This document shows, piece by piece, positions 25,110 to 34,172 of a DNA stretch of 64,000 bases. This stretch comes from Oscillospiraceae bacterium. Lineage in GTDB: Bacteria > Bacillota > Clostridia > Oscillospirales > Ruminococcaceae. The DNA is taken from the NCBI GenBank assembly GCA_017405465.1, contig JAFRAJ010000050.1:25199-89198 (forward strand). Reading direction: 5' to 3'. The notes beneath the pieces are model-generated. The model did no database searches. It was not told the origin of the DNA and was given only the letters and a program-made list of their open reading frames with translations. How positions within the stretch are numbered: the first letter of the stretch is position 1; each line of letters opens with the position of its first letter. The position numbers and the translations under genes are program-made.

Positions 25110-26289
25110 CGGCTCTCTCTTTCCTAAGCTTATTCATTATCGCTGCAGGATCATTTCCTTTCCTGCTGAGTTCCATGACCCTTTCAAGCACAGGTCTTGC
25201 ATGATCAAAGAACATTCTCAGTCCTTTGCAGAGGTAGTACATGCCGTCCTCACCGTCATCCGACTGAGCAAACCTGTCCTTGAGACATCCGCCGCCGCAT
25301 GCATCCAGATGCGGGCACTCCCTGCACTGTCTGGTAAGCGCATCCCTCTTCGACTGTCCGAATCTGATCTGGAACTCGCTGTTGAGTGCATCTTCCAGTC
25401 TGGTAGACGGGAGCGTGCCCAGACGGTGTTCGCTGTCCACGAAATGATCGCAGGAATAGATGCCTCCGTCTTCCTCAACTACCAGAACTCTGCCGCATGT
25501 ACCGGTCATCCAGCACAGAGAAGGTTCTCCTCCTGCCCAGACCTTAGAGGTCTCTGCGAAGAGCTGGACATCTGTCTTTCCAAGATCGTTCATGACCCAC
25601 TCGTCGAAGATCTCGCACAAAAACCTTCCGTAAGCCTCAGGCGTTACGGACTCTCTTGTCATCGTGCCGTCAGGCAGTCTTACTATGACAGGGATGAACT
25701 GTATCCATTCGGTCCCGAGATCCCTGAGCGCTCTATAGGTGTCTTTTGGATTCTCTGCAGAATCTGATGTGACTGTACAGAGAAGGTCCGGATTTATCCC
25801 GTACTTCTGGAGACGTTTGATCGATTCCGTCACCTTGCTGTATGTGGGATGTCCTCCGATATCCAGTCTGTTCCTGTCATGGACAAGTTCAGTACCGTCA
25901 ATGCTGACACCGACATCAAACCTGTTGTCTCTTATGAAACGGCACCACTCCTCATTGAGGAGCGTGCCGTTCGTCTGCAGATTGTTCCAGACCTGCCACC
26001 CTCTCGGCAGATACCTTTTCTCAAAGTAGACAGCTTTCTCGTAGAATTCCAGTCCGGCAAGGGAAGGTTCTCCTCCGTGCCAGGTAAATGAGACTACAGG
26101 TCCCGGACTCGTTTCGATCGTCTGTCTGATGAGACGCTCCAGAAGATTGTTGCTCATCCTGTTCTGGACTTCGTGTGTTGAGTACTTGCCTTTCTCAAGA
26201 TAGTAACAGTATCTGCATCTCAGGTTGCATCTGGAACCGACAGGTTTGGCTATGACCGCGAATGGCTGTTTATCCGCGGCTGCCATCAT
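25102..26289 (-). CDS. Anaerobic sulfatase-maturating enzyme (radical SAM, SPASM)
   Basis: The 395-residue protein has the radical-SAM motif CNLRCRYC (C21, C25, C28), preceded by FAVIAKPVGSR as in AnSME enzymes. A TWHGGEPSL motif and LQTNGTLL follow. The SPASM cysteines lie in CGRVLVVEEDGGIYSCDHFV and CRECPHLDACGGGCLKDRF and would hold two auxiliary clusters. Such enzymes oxidise a cysteine or serine of a sulfatase to formylglycine. No sulfatase gene lies in the window, so the client is elsewhere or different. The start overlaps the dienelactone hydrolase stop (ATGA). Confidence 0.9.
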   Translation of the reverse strand: MMAAADKQPFAVIAKPVGSRCNLRCRYCYYLEKGKYSTHEVQNRMSNNLLERLIRQTIETSPGPVVSFTWHGGEPSLAGLEFYEKAVYFEKRYLPRGWQVWNNLQTNGTLLNEEWCRFIRDNRFDVGVSIDGTELVHDRNRLDIGGHPTYSKVTESIKRLQKYGINPDLLCTVTSDSAENPKDTYRALRDLGTEWIQFIPVIVRLPDGTMTRESVTPEAYGRFLCEIFDEWVMNDLGKTDVQLFAETSKVWAGGEPSLCWMTGTCGRVLVVEEDGGIYSCDHFVDSEHRLGTLPSTRLEDALNSEFQIRFGQSKRDALTRQCRECPHLDACGGGCLKDRFAQSDDGEDGMYYLCKGLRMFFDHARPVLERVMELSRKGNDPAAIMNKLRKERADG

Positions 26290-27047
26290 CCCTTAAGATG
26301 TTTGTCAAAGAATGCCAGAGCCTTCTCCCAGGAATCCATTGCCTGTTCCTGACGGTACATCGGCTTGTCATAATACCAGATGCCGTGTCCGGCTCCGTCA
26401 TACCTGTGGAACTCATAGTCTTTACCGAGATCCTTAAGGACTTTCTCCATATCGTCGACTGCCTCTTTGCTCGGCCATCTGTCTTCATTGCCGAAGATCC
26501 CGAGCAGCGGGATATTGAGCTGAGGAGCGTAGTCTATGGGTGACGGGACTCCGGGTACATCTCCGCCGGGATTGGTCACTCCGCCCCAGCAGTCGACTGC
26601 ACAGTCAAATCCGGGAACAGTGCAGGCTGCGAGGAATGTGTGACGTCCGCCGGAGCACATTCCGATGACGCCGACCTTACCGTTGGCATTTGTCTGGCAA
26701 CGCAGGAAGCTCAGAGACGCAGCAGTATCGCCCATTACCGTCTCGTCAGTGACGATACCGGTCTCTCTCGCTTTGGCACTTACCTCTGTTGGGGTGCCGT
26801 GTCCTACTCTTTCATAGATGTTGGGGCAGGCAACAGCATAGCCGTGGCGGCTGAAGCGGTTGCAGGTCTCCCTGAGCCACTCATCCCATCCCGGCATATG
26901 AGGGATAAGAACTATTCCCGGATAGGGACCGGATCCCATGGGTCGGGAATAATAAACACGGATCTTGTCGCTGTTATAGCCATCGATAACGATGGTTTCG
27001 GACATGATGCCTTCATAATCAGCTGTGTTAAAGGAATTCCAAGCCAT
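26286..27047 (-). CDS. Dienelactone hydrolase family protein
   Basis: The 253-residue alpha/beta hydrolase has the cysteine nucleophile typical of dienelactone hydrolases in GMCSGG, the acid residue in FGNEDRWPS, and the histidine in GAGHGIWYY. It would hydrolyse lactones or small esters in the cytoplasm. GGAGG precedes the ATG. The gene leads a three-gene operon with AnSME and the histidine phosphatase, linked by four- and eight-base overlaps. Confidence 0.9.
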   Translation of the reverse strand: MAWNSFNTADYEGIMSETIVIDGYNSDKIRVYYSRPMGSGPYPGIVLIPHMPGWDEWLRETCNRFSRHGYAVACPNIYERVGHGTPTEVSAKARETGIVTDETVMGDTAASLSFLRCQTNANGKVGVIGMCSGGRHTFLAACTVPGFDCAVDCWGGVTNPGGDVPGVPSPIDYAPQLNIPLLGIFGNEDRWPSKEAVDDMEKVLKDLGKDYEFHRYDGAGHGIWYYDKPMYRQEQAMDSWEKALAFFDKHLKG

Positions 27048-27118
27048 TTATCATACCTCCGTAATAATATTTATATTAATCATATTTTACATTATAAAAG
27101 CTGTTTTTTCATCCGGCA

Positions 27119-28666
27119 TCACAGGATCATGGATGCTGATGCAGACACAGCTGTTATCAGCAGCATAACTGCCGCTACTTCTCTAACGTCATCGACCAAT
27201 AGTCCTATGAATTCCCTAATCAGAGCGTTCGGCCAGAAATACCATTTCGTTGGTGCCCCCATTCCGTCTATATCCATTCCCTCTGCGTTCGCTATAACTC
27301 CGCTGCGGAACACATGATAGTTTGTAGTGGAAAAAGCGCCTTCCGCTCCCGGGCACTGCACGTCAGCGATATCCTTGGAGAAGCGCATGTTTTCCTTCGT
27401 CCTTACGCTCTTGTTTTCCGGAAAGATCCGTTCCCGGGCTATCCCCTGTGAGATCATATACTCAGCCATTGCGTCCGCTTCAGACATCGGTTCGTCATCT
27501 CCTTTTCCTCCGGAAGGAATAAAGATCGGAGAAGGACCGCCGGCCTCTTCCTGTTTGCGGGCAAATTCGAGAGCTCTGTCGACCCTGCCACGAATGAGCG
27601 GGTAGAGACTTCCGTCATCTTTTATCTTGCAGCCGAGTATGATGATGTATCCCTTATCAAAGGCGGGCTCATGTCTTCTCACTCTGCCGAATATGACAAA
27701 GACGCCTATCAGCAGGCATACCATGAAACTGTATATGCTGTAGTAGACACTGAGCGCCACATAGCTCATTTGGTAGTCTGCTATAAGAAAATCGTACACT
27801 ATCACTCCGCCGAACATACCGATGACCAGAACAACTGAGAGAATGATCCCCAGCAGGTTTACTGTCCTGAAGCCCTCTTTTCGTATAAGCTGGATATTGC
27901 TTATGCAAAGAGCAATTGAGAACACCGCAATACCCGGAGCTGTGAGCCCTGTGAAATAGAGCATCATCAGGCGGCTCCACTCCAGGATCTTGCCGAAATC
28001 ATACGCAGTAGGATCAAGGATCAGCATGATGAGCAATATCAATGTTCCGAATGCGACGACTGAGAAGAAGACCGTAAGTCCCAGCATATATATGGACGTA
28101 TAAGAGAACAGTTTTTCTCCTATGAGCCGGCGGTATTCGAGGAACAGGATCAGAGCTGCAAAGCAGCAGAACAGAGATCCGGCCACCATGGCAGACTGCC
28201 AGCCAGGAAACACAAGTCTCCCGGGTCTGTATATGCAGAGTTTCCCGCCTGTCAGGTATTCGGTATATATGGTGCCCCCTACCTTGACGCTGCAGGTCAC
28301 TTCACCGGTTCCTGCCTGAGCTATGTCAAACCTGGCAATGCCGTTCATGACTGACATTCCTTTAAGTACTGCTATGCCATCAGGCTCAAAGACTATGTCG
28401 AGGTCATTTTCTGTGAGGTCCAGAGGCTCCCCTGCCATACCATACCCATGCTCGTCGCTGAATGTCTTATACCCCGTCCTATAGTACAGGGATATATAGT
28501 TTCCGTGAACTATCGTACAGACAGCGAATCCTATCAGCAGCACTGCCAGGCAGACGAGCATCCTTATGCCAGCCTTCCTGAGAGGCTCGTTCTCTTCCCT
28601 GCGTCTCTGTATATCCATCCTGTCATCTGCAAAGACAGCACGGATCGCATCTAAAAACCTCTTCAT
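27119..28666 (-). CDS. Multi-pass membrane protein with C-terminal YdcF (DUF218) domain
   Basis: The 515-residue protein has one early membrane helix, an extracytoplasmic beta-rich segment of about 110 residues, then roughly seven helices. A C-terminal DUF218 domain starts at GYIIILGCKIKDDGSLYPLIRGRVDRAL, continues with PSGGKGDDEPMSEADAMAEYM, and is followed by a TTNYHVFRSG motif. DUF218 proteins such as SanA and ElyC act in envelope metabolism. The N-terminal membrane region is far longer than in ElyC-like proteins. The ATG at 28666 is favoured; its ribosome site is weak. Confidence 0.8.
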   Translation of the reverse strand: MKRFLDAIRAVFADDRMDIQRRREENEPLRKAGIRMLVCLAVLLIGFAVCTIVHGNYISLYYRTGYKTFSDEHGYGMAGEPLDLTENDLDIVFEPDGIAVLKGMSVMNGIARFDIAQAGTGEVTCSVKVGGTIYTEYLTGGKLCIYRPGRLVFPGWQSAMVAGSLFCCFAALILFLEYRRLIGEKLFSYTSIYMLGLTVFFSVVAFGTLILLIMLILDPTAYDFGKILEWSRLMMLYFTGLTAPGIAVFSIALCISNIQLIRKEGFRTVNLLGIILSVVLVIGMFGGVIVYDFLIADYQMSYVALSVYYSIYSFMVCLLIGVFVIFGRVRRHEPAFDKGYIIILGCKIKDDGSLYPLIRGRVDRALEFARKQEEAGGPSPIFIPSGGKGDDEPMSEADAMAEYMISQGIARERIFPENKSVRTKENMRFSKDIADVQCPGAEGAFSTTNYHVFRSGVIANAEGMDIDGMGAPTKWYFWPNALIREFIGLLVDDVREVAAVMLLITAVSASASMIL

Positions 28667-28701
28667 GGACAAATCACCGGGTGATCCTTTCAACAGGTCA
28701 T

Positions 28702-29649
28702 TTATTTAAATACTTCATAATCCTTATCGACGAACCTGGTGCTGAACGGCATATGTATGTCATCAGCCTGTCCGAAAGGCATATCCTCGAACTTTGTTGG
28801 CACGCTGCCTTCCGGAGGTATCGGTATCTCAGCAGTGAGCGGAGGCATCGCCATGGGCTCTCTCTCACCGACATCCTGTTTCATACCCAGTTCATTCTGC
28901 AGGAACTGCCAGCATCCCGGGAACCAGTCATCAACACAGGGAGAAGCTGTCCCGTCCTTTTCCAGATACCGTTTCTGTGAACTCGTATCGGCATGATCGC
29001 CGTTGGAAGAGATGTAAACTGCAAATGGTCTTTTATGGCGCTCCATAGCATCCAACATCGCGATCGTCTGGTATACTGACACCAAAGCATCCTTCCTCGC
29101 GTGATGGAAGAATGCAGGAGGCGTCTGATCACCGACCAGATCCCCGTTAGCGACATAGGTAAGTTTTGCATCGGCAGTCTGCTGTCCGCAGAACATTGGT
29201 CCGAATCCCAGCACCATCGCATTGGGCTTCGCTTCCTCTCCGCTGCAGCCGGCGGCTTCCATAAAGTCAGGTCTGTTCCAGAGGTTCCCGCATGTCATAC
29301 AGATGAATGCTCCTGCCGAACCGCCTGAGATCACTATCCTGTCAGGATCCACAGACCATTCCTCGCTGTGATCCCTGACCAGCTTGATCGCCTTCATCAG
29401 GTCTATGGTGACCTGAGGGAACCTGTAAGCTCTACCTACAGGATAAACATAAGTGCATGAAACTCTGAAACCGCGCTCCACAAGTCTGGATGCGATGTCC
29501 CCGCGGTCAGTCTCAACGCACATCATGAATGCCCCGCCTGGAACATAGATGAATGCCGGAGTTTTTTCCTTTGCGGGAGTTTCATCGTAGATATCCACCA
29601 TGAGTCTGGCGGAACCGTCACTGTTCAGATCGAATCTTTCCGTACGCAT
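28702..29649 (-). CDS. Alpha/beta hydrolase, esterase/lipase type
   Basis: The 315-residue hydrolase has an oxyanion-hole PGGAF near residue 37, the nucleophile elbow SGGSAGA, an acidic residue in FFHHARKDALV and a histidine in SSNGDHAD. This matches BD-FAE-like and acetyl-esterase families that deacylate sugars or small esters. No signal peptide is present. AAAGGGGGA lies before the ATG. The YdcF gene follows 35 bases downstream on the same strand and may be co-transcribed. Confidence 0.87.
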   Translation of the reverse strand: MRTERFDLNSDGSARLMVDIYDETPAKEKTPAFIYVPGGAFMMCVETDRGDIASRLVERGFRVSCTYVYPVGRAYRFPQVTIDLMKAIKLVRDHSEEWSVDPDRIVISGGSAGAFICMTCGNLWNRPDFMEAAGCSGEEAKPNAMVLGFGPMFCGQQTADAKLTYVANGDLVGDQTPPAFFHHARKDALVSVYQTIAMLDAMERHKRPFAVYISSNGDHADTSSQKRYLEKDGTASPCVDDWFPGCWQFLQNELGMKQDVGEREPMAMPPLTAEIPIPPEGSVPTKFEDMPFGQADDIHMPFSTRFVDKDYEVFK

Positions 29650-29760
29650 ATTATTCCCCCTTTAACCCGTCGTAAATATAATATAAATTATAAGTCCCGG
29701 AAACATGGCAGGACAACATGACACCGCCCCGATCCGGTGCTGAAAGAAAGGAATAAACTG

Positions 29761-30237
29761 ATGCAGACCATAGCAAGTTTCACCGTAGACCACATCCGCC
29801 TACAGCCAGGGCTGTATGTATCCAGAAAAGACAGCAGCAAAGACGTCACAGCCACTACATTTGATCTTCGAGTTACCAGACCGAACAGAGAGCCAGTCAT
29901 GGATATGCCTGCAGTGCATACGATCGAACATCTCGGGGCAACTTTCCTCAGGAACAGCAGCCGCAGGGATGACGTCATATATTTTGGTCCCATGGGATGC
30001 CGCACCGGCTTCTATCTCGTCATGTTCGGTGATCTTGATTCAGAAGGTGTCTATCCTCTGGTCATGGAGATGTGTGACTTCATACTCGGTTTTGAAGGTG
30101 ATATACCCGGTGCCGCACCTGAGCAGTGCGGCAACTGGTCAGAGCAGAATCTCAGTATGGCGAAATATTATATCTCTAAATACAAGGAAATCCTGGAAAC
30201 GGAAAAGAACTTCCGTTATCCCGGTCAGGAGGCATGA
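29761..30237 (+). CDS. luxS: S-ribosylhomocysteine lyase
   Basis: The 158-residue enzyme cleaves S-ribosylhomocysteine to homocysteine and the autoinducer-2 precursor DPD. The metal ligands are H53 and H57 in HTIEH, with the third in EQCGNW near residue 120; the conserved GPMGCRTGFY block carries the catalytic cysteine. Length is normal for LuxS. I chose the ATG at 29761, eight codons into a longer open frame, because AAAGGA lies upstream and it starts the conserved N-terminus. The next gene begins three bases after its stop, so homocysteine is made and consumed from one transcript. Confidence 0.95.
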   Translation: MQTIASFTVDHIRLQPGLYVSRKDSSKDVTATTFDLRVTRPNREPVMDMPAVHTIEHLGATFLRNSSRRDDVIYFGPMGCRTGFYLVMFGDLDSEGVYPLVMEMCDFILGFEGDIPGAAPEQCGNWSEQNLSMAKYYISKYKEILETEKNFRYPGQEA

Positions 30238-30239
30238 TG

Positions 30240-31448
30240 ATGTTATTTGAATTTCCTCTTATACTTGACGCAGCCACCGGTACCGAGCTCATAAAGAAAG
30301 GCTATGACGGAAGCATGAGCAGCGAGCAGTGGACTCTCATTCATCCTGAAGCGATACAGGATATCCAGCGTTCATACATAGAAGCCGGATCCAAAGTCCT
30401 CTATACACCCACCTTCGGGGCAAACAGGGTCAAGATGGGAAACTACGGAGAACAGGACAAGGTGAGCGATTATAACCTGAAGCTCGCGGCACTGTCCAGG
30501 GAAATTGCCGGTAAAAGGGCATATGTTGCAGGTGACCTCGCGCCGACCAGCCTTTCGACCCCTCCCATGGGCGAAGCTTCGTTTGCGGAGATCTACGATA
30601 CATATCTTGAACAGGCAAGCGCTCTGGAGAAAGCCGGAGTCGATCTGTTCGTCATTGAGACAATCTCATCTGTAGCTGATGCCCGTGCCGCTATTCTGGC
30701 AGTAAAATCCATCAGTGACAAGCCCGTCATGGTCAGCTTCACCTGCGACAAGAACGGAAGGACATTTACCGGCGCAGATGTCGCTGCAGCCTGTGTGACA
30801 CTCCAGTCCATGGGGGCTGATATATTCGGTCTGAACTGTTCATACGGACCGGAAGATATGGTCCCGCAGTTAAAGAGACTGTCAGAGTTTTCAAAAGTGC
30901 CTCTTCTTGCAAAGCCCAATGCCGGTATACCCGAAACAGTGGACGGAAAGACGGTTTATGATTGTCCTCCTGATGAGTTCGTAAGATTCGTTCCCGAAAT
31001 GATCAAATCCGGAGTCAAGGTATTCGGAGGATGCTGCGGTACGGATGCAACACATATAAAGGCTCTCTCAGAAGTATTGAAGGATGTGAGGCTGGAAGAT
31101 ACAGCTGCCGGAGATTCAGAGTTTCTTTCCACGGAAAGACATGTGTTCTCCCTTGAGGAGCTGACTGCTCCGGAAAGGTTCATCCAGTGCGGAGAAGATC
31201 TGGAAGACGATGCTGCGGACTTCGATGAAGATGAGATGATCGGTATCGATCTGGATAACGACCCGGATCTCGAAGAGCTCGAATCTTCACAGTGGAGCTT
31301 CAGCAGTCCGGTCTGCTTCAGATGTCAAGATGCAGAAATTCTTGAATCTGCGCTGAGGGTGTTTCAGGGCAGAGCTGCATTTACAGGCACTTTGCCTCAG
31401 AAAGAGCTTGATCCGCTGGTAAACAGATACGGTCTCGTCGTTCTTTAA
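30240..31448 (+). CDS. Homocysteine S-methyltransferase with a short remnant of a MetH folate domain
   Basis: The 402-residue protein has a complete homocysteine-binding barrel: ILDAATGTELIKKG, GLNCS (C200) and GGCCGT (C265, C266) provide the zinc ligands. After about residue 290 an acidic linker leads to a block near the end (residues 370-402) that resembles the MetH pterin-barrel segment containing VLEAALRVYNGK and LVKKYG. The frame then stops and a terminator follows, so the folate and cobalamin domains are missing. It would methylate homocysteine from S-methylmethionine or another donor, or work with a separate partner. Three ATGs are in tandem; the third, at 30240, has the best spacing to AGGAGG. 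Confidence 0.85.
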   Translation: MLFEFPLILDAATGTELIKKGYDGSMSSEQWTLIHPEAIQDIQRSYIEAGSKVLYTPTFGANRVKMGNYGEQDKVSDYNLKLAALSREIAGKRAYVAGDLAPTSLSTPPMGEASFAEIYDTYLEQASALEKAGVDLFVIETISSVADARAAILAVKSISDKPVMVSFTCDKNGRTFTGADVAAACVTLQSMGADIFGLNCSYGPEDMVPQLKRLSEFSKVPLLAKPNAGIPETVDGKTVYDCPPDEFVRFVPEMIKSGVKVFGGCCGTDATHIKALSEVLKDVRLEDTAAGDSEFLSTERHVFSLEELTAPERFIQCGEDLEDDAADFDEDEMIGIDLDNDPDLEELESSQWSFSSPVCFRCQDAEILESALRVFQGRAAFTGTLPQKELDPLVNRYGLVVL

Positions 31449-31464
31449 GTTATACAAAGAAAAG

Positions 31465-31507
31465 AAACAGCCATGGCATTTTCTGAAATGTCATGGCTGT
31501 TTTTCAT
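31465..31507 (+). terminator. Terminator of the luxS operon
   Basis: AAACAGCCATG (31465-31475) pairs with CATGGCTGTTT (31492-31502), followed by a T run. A-rich sequence on the other side may also serve the convergent gene. Confidence 0.88.
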
Positions 31508-31520
31508 TTGTCTTTCTTTG

Positions 31521-32672
31521 TCAGATGCTGTAATCCCAGCTCTTTGTGAGATCCCCGAAGGAGAATATCCTGAGCGTCCCCTTCGTCAGGTTGTATATGC
31601 AGGTATACTGCGTTTTTCCTGTGTCAGTGCCATTAGTAGGATCTTGTATGACAAGGCCCAGAAGGTTCATTATGAAATCCTCTCTCATTCCCGCATCATG
31701 AGTCCTGAACAATCCTGCAGCCAATAGCTCGTCTCTCCCGCATCTGTCACCGAACGGATCGGGTTTTGATACGTAATGGTTGGTCGCATGATCGATCAGC
31801 GTCACCGTCATGTCGTCTCCGACCCATTCTATGATCCTCGAATCACCGGTTCTGTCAGCAACGAAAATGTGATAGTCGGCTCCAGGCATGGCTCCGATCA
31901 CATTGAAGTTTCCGGCAAGAGCCGCCGCCTCTTCCGCAGTGGCACAGTTATCCAGCATCTGTCTCATCAGTACTGTATGCGGAAGCGTCTGTTTCCCTTC
32001 CTTCTTTGTATGGATCAGTCTCTGGGACGCGATCCATGCCTTCTGATCCTTTTCATTTACGGCGATGGAGCCGTGTCCGGCTCTTTTCTGGTAAGGGCTT
32101 GGAACTTCTCCTTCCTTCTCCAGGAAGAAGTTGTTCTTGTTCTCATCCATCTTTTCTTTATAGCTCTCAAAAGGTATCTCCGTCCACTCACACTCGACAG
32201 AAAGAGCCAGGATAGATACTGCAAATCCTTTTTCGTTCATGCCATCCATGCATATATACGGGCACATAATGAATGACGAGAGATCCGTTTTTCCGTCATC
32301 CGCTGATCCGTTGACCAGCGTTCCGTTCCTGTAATCAAGCCAGTAAGCATCGGAGACTCCGAGTGTACGGTATCTGGCTTCCGGATTATGTCCTTCTATT
32401 ATCACATTTATGCCTGTTCTGGGATTCTTCCTGCTGTTATTCAGGTAATGGCTGTAGTCATAGTTCCTGCAGTAGAGCATATCGCCTTCCAGGTTCCTGG
32501 TAATAAATACAGAACATCCGGGATTGAACATAGCCATGAACTGCTGAGGGATCTTGTAATAATCATATGTGCAGTCCATGTGATAAAGATAGCCTGCATC
32601 GTCCACACGCTTTATGGATTCAAGAGTCTTAACCTGTTCCGGGTCAGTGATAAGTACATGGGGATTCATCAT
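31521..32672 (-). CDS. Choloylglycine hydrolase-like Ntn amidase with internal nucleophile cysteine
   Basis: The 383-residue protein matches the linear amide C-N hydrolase superfamily (bile salt hydrolase, penicillin V acylase, acid ceramidase). Cysteine 53 in NPGCSVFITRN is followed 16 residues later by CRNYDY; this spacing is exactly that of the catalytic Cys and RNxD motif in bile salt hydrolases. The nucleophile is therefore internal, so about 52 residues would be removed autocatalytically. Later motifs include MDGMNEKGFAVS and VLMRQMLDNCATAEEA. The gene overlaps the upstream transporter gene by four bases, suggesting uptake and cleavage of an amide-linked substrate. Confidence 0.82.
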   Translation of the reverse strand: MMNPHVLITDPEQVKTLESIKRVDDAGYLYHMDCTYDYYKIPQQFMAMFNPGCSVFITRNLEGDMLYCRNYDYSHYLNNSRKNPRTGINVIIEGHNPEARYRTLGVSDAYWLDYRNGTLVNGSADDGKTDLSSFIMCPYICMDGMNEKGFAVSILALSVECEWTEIPFESYKEKMDENKNNFFLEKEGEVPSPYQKRAGHGSIAVNEKDQKAWIASQRLIHTKKEGKQTLPHTVLMRQMLDNCATAEEAAALAGNFNVIGAMPGADYHIFVADRTGDSRIIEWVGDDMTVTLIDHATNHYVSKPDPFGDRCGRDELLAAGLFRTHDAGMREDFIMNLLGLVIQDPTNGTDTGKTQYTCIYNLTKGTLRIFSFGDLTKSWDYSI

Positions 32673-34063
32673 CCGATCTCCTTTCCTGCCGCAGCAGCTG
32701 CCTCCTCATATTCCTTTCGGGTATCTATAGTCAAAGAGATTAGCATCAGAGCTACGGCAACGAGTGCGGGTATCCATCCAAGCAGTGCGCATATCGTCTT
32801 CTGTGTAGCAATGTTCTGAACCTGTCCTTCGTCTGCAAGAGCTGCGTTAAAACCGGCAGCAGCCAGGGCAACGAGGAACATCTTGTCCACGACTGCCTCC
32901 GCGATCTTGGACATGAGATTGTCACCGGTAGAGACCATCGTATCCAGTCTCCTGCCGTTCTGTAGCTCTACGATATCCGAGATATTGTTTCTGTTCACGT
33001 TGAACAGGATGAACGTCATGGTAAGCCCCATACCTGCACTGATCGCGTTGATGTAGGCACATATAAGATTGGTGGGATTCAGTATGAACGGGATCTTTCC
33101 GATCACCTGGATGAGAGCAGCAAGCGCCATCGTCTTCTTACGGCCAAGCAGGCTGTCTATCTTTGGGGTTATGACCGAGAAGATTATCGAGAACAAGAGG
33201 TATGCAGCCATTACCGGTGTGGATTTTGAGCTGTCATTGAGAACATATGCACAGTAGTAAGTAATGGAAGAAGTCATCAGACATGTGCTGACGCCGTAGA
33301 ACATGACATAGATCATGTTTTTTACCCACGACTTGCATTTGAACAGCATCCTGTATGTTTCCATGATGCCGAGGTTCTCTTCCTGATCACTCACCTGTTT
33401 GATGCGTTCCTTTGTGGTGAAATAATGCACAAGGCATCCGATCACTATCAGTACGCCCATGAAACAGGCTCCCTTGAAGACAGCACCTGCGTCACTTGAG
33501 TTGATGACTTTATGATCCTTGAGTCCTCCAAACATCCTTACGATCATCGGAACAGCGACTGCGCCGATACCGGATCCGATGCACGCACCGAGAGATCTGA
33601 ATGCGTTGATCGCTTTTCTGTCATCATCATCTCCGGACGCTAGTCCTCCCATTCCGTTGTATGGGATGCCGCGGAAAGTATTGGCTATCTCATACAGGAA
33701 GAATACGACCAGCCCCAGAATAATGTCCCATTTCTCGCTGACTCCGAAGTCGCAGAAAAGGAAGACCATACCGAGAGCATACGGAAGCGCTACCCAAAGC
33801 AGCCACGGCCTGACTTTTTCCCCGGACTTGAAGTGTATGTTGTTTGCCCATACGCCCAGCAGCGGGTCATTTACGATATCCCATATCGTACCGATCAGCA
33901 CCATGTTGGATACGGCGATGGGATCGATGAGCAGTACGCTCGTCAAAAAGTACTTATAGTATGTGCTCTTGAAGTTGAACACGATATTGGTGGAGGCAGA
34001 AAAGCCCATGAATCCAAGCTTTTCAGCAAGTCCTACTACACCTTTCTTTTTCTTCTCCTCCAT
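32669..34063 (-). CDS. GPH (glycoside-pentoside-hexuronide):cation symporter family transporter
   Basis: The 464-residue MFS_2 protein has 12 likely helices. Family signs include FKSTYYKYFLTSVLLIDP, the IWDIVNDPLLGVWANN cation-site region (conserved D and N as in MelB), and RGIPYNGMGGLAS. GPH proteins couple cation entry to uptake of sugars and glycosides, and some members move other conjugates. It is the first gene of a two-gene operon with the Ntn amidase, and shared substrate chemistry is inferred from the ATGA overlap. GAGAGG precedes the ATG. Confidence 0.87.
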   Translation of the reverse strand: MEEKKKKGVVGLAEKLGFMGFSASTNIVFNFKSTYYKYFLTSVLLIDPIAVSNMVLIGTIWDIVNDPLLGVWANNIHFKSGEKVRPWLLWVALPYALGMVFLFCDFGVSEKWDIILGLVVFFLYEIANTFRGIPYNGMGGLASGDDDDRKAINAFRSLGACIGSGIGAVAVPMIVRMFGGLKDHKVINSSDAGAVFKGACFMGVLIVIGCLVHYFTTKERIKQVSDQEENLGIMETYRMLFKCKSWVKNMIYVMFYGVSTCLMTSSITYYCAYVLNDSSKSTPVMAAYLLFSIIFSVITPKIDSLLGRKKTMALAALIQVIGKIPFILNPTNLICAYINAISAGMGLTMTFILFNVNRNNISDIVELQNGRRLDTMVSTGDNLMSKIAEAVVDKMFLVALAAAGFNAALADEGQVQNIATQKTICALLGWIPALVAVALMLISLTIDTRKEYEEAAAAAGKEIG

Positions 34064-34115
34064 TGGACACCTCTCACATTGATCTGTGGTTTTTTATTCT
34101 TTTATTATACATATC

Positions 34116-34153
34116 AAAAGACCGGAGACAACCTTTTGCCGCTGTCCCCGGTC
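34116..34153 (-). terminator. Terminator of the secreted nuclease gene
   Basis: Read on the minus strand, GACCGGGGACA (34153-34143) pairs with TGTCTCCGGTC (34130-34120) and is followed by TTTTGAT. Confidence 0.85.
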
Positions 34154-34172
34154 CTATCTGTATCGCTGTCTG

